Positions 38,530 to 64,000 of a stretch of DNA of 64,000 bases are shown here, piece by piece (the stretch's first letter is position 1; every line of letters starts with the position of its first letter). The stretch is from Portunus trituberculatus. Taxonomy: Eukaryota; Arthropoda; Malacostraca; Decapoda; Portunidae. A model generated the notes under the pieces. It was not told the DNA's origin, ran no database searches, and was given only the letters and a program-made list of their open reading frames with translations. Location of the stretch: NCBI RefSeq assembly GCF_017591435.1, contig NC_059296.1:3731001-3795000 (forward strand), given 5' to 3'. The position numbers were made by a program, and so were the translations under genes.

Positions 38530-38579
38530 CAGTAGCAGCAGCAATAGCAGTAGCAGCAGCAGCAGCAGCAGCAGCAATA
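38530..38579. repeat. (AGC)n
   Basis: An AGC/AGT trinucleotide tract. Confidence 0.9.
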
Positions 38580-38761
38580 GTAATAGGAGTAGAAGTGTAG
38601 CTTTGAGAACTGCACTGTCTCACTCTTGGCAGTAGTATAAAATCAGTTCCAATCTTTATTCAAAGTTCTCACTCGTAATCATAGGACAGTGTGTCAGAAA
38701 TTACTAGCGAGATATTAAATTTTGCAATAACAATAAATATTTTAGCATTACCTCCGCGTTC

Positions 38762-38763
<2 letters not shown>

Positions 38764-38800
<37 letters not shown>

Positions 38801-39017
38801 ATAATATTCTCATTTCCTTAGTGTCTCGTCTCTTGGTTAGGACAACACACACCAAAAGTAGCTACTTACGCAACATGCAGCCTACCTTCACCACACCCCT
38901 GTGGGCCTGATAGCACCCTGGCCGTCAAAGGGCAGGGGCTGTGGTGCCTAGCGAGAAGAATTTGTATATGTATTTTTTGTTCTCACATTTGTTTCACAAC
39001 CCATGGCCAACCTCCTC

Positions 39018-39048
<31 letters not shown>
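38764..39048. repeat. (CA)n at 38764-38795 and (GA)n at 39020-39048
   Basis: These are the last dinucleotide tracts before the LRP2 exons begin. Confidence 0.93.
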
Positions 39049-39052
<4 letters not shown>

Positions 39053-40650
39053 GACATGAGAAGCCAAATAGTCTTTATGGTCGTGTTAAAAAGATGTAAC
39101 TGTGTAACAACAACACGTGTCTTAACCACTCACTGTCTCGCATCTAGAATTCCCATGTTTGAACAAGATCAGGTGTGTCGCAGAACACAACCTTGCGGAA
39201 AGATATTGTGTTCTTCGGTGTGATGATATAACTGTCCTATCAAATGTCACTGTGTTGTGAGGGAATCTCGTGTGTCTGTCAGAGTTTGTCTTGGTGGCGA
39301 GGTTCACGTGTCTCCCTCATCACGTGGGTTTAACGGTTACCAAACTCTTACGTATATAGAGAGGTAGGTGGTATAACGCTCGCCCATTGGGAAGTTACGT
39401 ATAGGCTGATGAAGGCTACACACCTATCTTCTATTTTTCCTCTTCTTTTTTAGGATAATTGTGTGAAGTCAGGCGATTCATTTCATTGACTTTATACTCA
39501 TGTCTAGAATGTCTCGTCTTTTTTTTTCAGATTACACGATCTGTGTTAATCTGACTTTGTATTCTGTTAGGCCAATTTGGCCTATTAAGACGGACATTGA
39601 GCTTCGGAAATTTAAGTCTAGGTAAAGGCCAAGCATGTTTTGGTCTTTTCTTGACTTATTCTACTGCTCAGGATAATCATCACATGATTATTAATAAATA
39701 ATTAATAAATGTGTTATTAGTTAATGCAAGAAAATGGGTTTCAAAATTATCATTATACATATTATGCAAACATCACACATATACAATACGTGTTTCTTAT
39801 TGGTTTAGTACCTATGTGTGTTTGGTTCCTGGCCATTTTTTTTTTTTATTAAAAGTGTGGCCTCATGTGAGCTGGAACACGACAAACCAAGCCTATCTTA
39901 GACGCACGTATCTCCTGCTTCGAATCCTCTGGCTCAGTCATCTAAAGTTTTAGGTTTTGTGTGTGATAAGCTGCACCTCCAGCTCAAGAAAATCTGATAA
40001 TCTCTTAGTTTGTGTCAGTGTTGTCTTGGATTTTGAAGGATTGTAACTCAGTTCACCATATTTACCGATGTGTCCTGCCAGATAATCACAAACCTAGTAG
40101 TTCCAGTCTTGCTCAGGAAAATGTGACTGACGCGGACGAACATAACCACGCACAGGTAAATTTGGTGCAGGTGTAAGGTAAAGTTCTCAGAGATTCCTGT
40201 GTTTGTAGGAATACTATGCGAGACTAGAAGGCAATAAGTCATTTGTGTGTGTCGTCCACTGAAATATTCTTAGGTATATTTACAGTCTTTCACCATACTC
40301 TCACATCAGGAGGGAACTATTTTTTCTTTGGTAGTTTTCGATCTGTTTTGAACAAGGTTAGATTGGCTTTGAATGAATCTACTCTTCGTTTCCCTCGTAA
40401 ATCAGTACTTTTTCTTATATTCCCTCTCCCCGAAAAATGTCTATCCCTTCAAAGTACTGTATTGCGATGAAAACGGAAAAGATTAATTGAAAACAGATTG
40501 ATATGTACCAGAAGAAAATAGTTTTGTTAACATAAGTAGGTACCACAAAAGTAACATTCCAAAATTTTGACTATTATTGCTGCAGAGAGAGCCGCCGCCG
40601 CTGCTCACTGCTGCCCATGCCAACCTATTGAAACTTATGTATTTAACCAA

Positions 40651-40702
40651 AACTAACCTAACCCTAAATGTAATAACCTAACCTAACCTAACCTAGCCTA
40701 AG
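40651..40702 (-). repeat. Short interstitial (TTAGG)n-like tract
   Basis: CCTAA units (TTAGG on the minus strand, the arthropod telomere repeat) occur about five times, partly in tandem with small gaps. The tract ends about 65 bp before the acceptor of LRP2 exon 1. Similar shorter tracts are at 1045-1060, 1194-1204 and 37929-37956. Confidence 0.6.
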
Positions 40703-40767
40703 TAACATAACCTGTAAACACTAAAAATACCAAGTTTTAATTCATTATGTATCTCTTATCTCCTCAG

Positions 40768-64000
<23,233 letters not shown>

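Larger units (their letters stand above)
36825..40650. other. Sequence upstream of the first visible LRP2 exon, no exon recognised
   Basis: I searched it for LDLa signatures (CDG..DC..SDE) and for a signal-peptide exon ending in phase 1 and found neither. It holds a G/T-rich block (37200-37500), a TTAGG-like tract (37929-37956) and minor microsatellites. It may be intron or promoter-proximal sequence. Confidence 0.5.

Overview
The window is eukaryotic. It most likely comes from a decapod crustacean, possibly a crab. The evidence is GT-AG introns, a very high density of long dinucleotide microsatellites (GA/CT and CA/GT runs up to about 155 bp), tRNA-derived SINEs of a type I associate with decapod genomes, and short TTAGG/CCTAA (arthropod telomere-type) tracts. 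The lineage is inferred; no rRNA or mitochondrial marker is present.

Layout. Positions 1 to about 40,700 hold no protein-coding gene I can support. The stretch contains dozens of simple repeats, one tRNA-Val-like SINE (8908-9207), two other minus-strand tRNA-type SINEs (1255-1582, 27521-27712), a three-copy TTAA-flanked MITE family (4687-4905, 28358-28571, 34951-35166), a three- or four-copy dispersed repeat of about 150 bp, a series of old local tandem duplications (unit sizes 77, 79, 119, 130, 142, 152 and 160 bp), and a few CpG-rich unique islands. One 34-codon open frame at 20418-20522 has coding-like third positions and is the only weak gene candidate there.

From 40,768 to the right edge the window carries one large plus-strand gene, reconstructed here as 48 exons (about 11.1 kb of coding sequence, about 3,707 codons, open at both ends). 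It encodes a giant LDL-receptor-family endocytic receptor. Module order: LDLa cluster I (6 modules visible), EGF, EGF-Ca, propeller 1, EGF, propeller 2, EGF, LDLa cluster II (8), EGF, EGF-Ca, propeller 3, EGF, propeller 4, EGF, propeller 5, EGF, propeller 6, EGF, LDLa cluster III (10), EGF, EGF-Ca, propeller 7, EGF, LDLa cluster IV (6 modules before the edge). The 2+4+1 propeller spacing is shared by LRP1 and LRP2. A first cluster of at least six LDLa modules is the LRP2/megalin pattern, since vertebrate LRP1 has only two there. All 48 reconstructed exons join in a consistent reading frame.

The signal peptide, possibly one first LDLa module, the rest of cluster IV, the last propeller, the transmembrane helix and the cytoplasmic NPxY tail are not seen. 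The introns are short (about 80-770 bp), AT-rich and almost free of microsatellites, in sharp contrast to the upstream 40 kb. Exceptions are a TG/CA tract at 46180-46293, a CT/GT tract at 55500-55573, a dispersed repeat at 44724-44990 and a SINE at 62777-63012.
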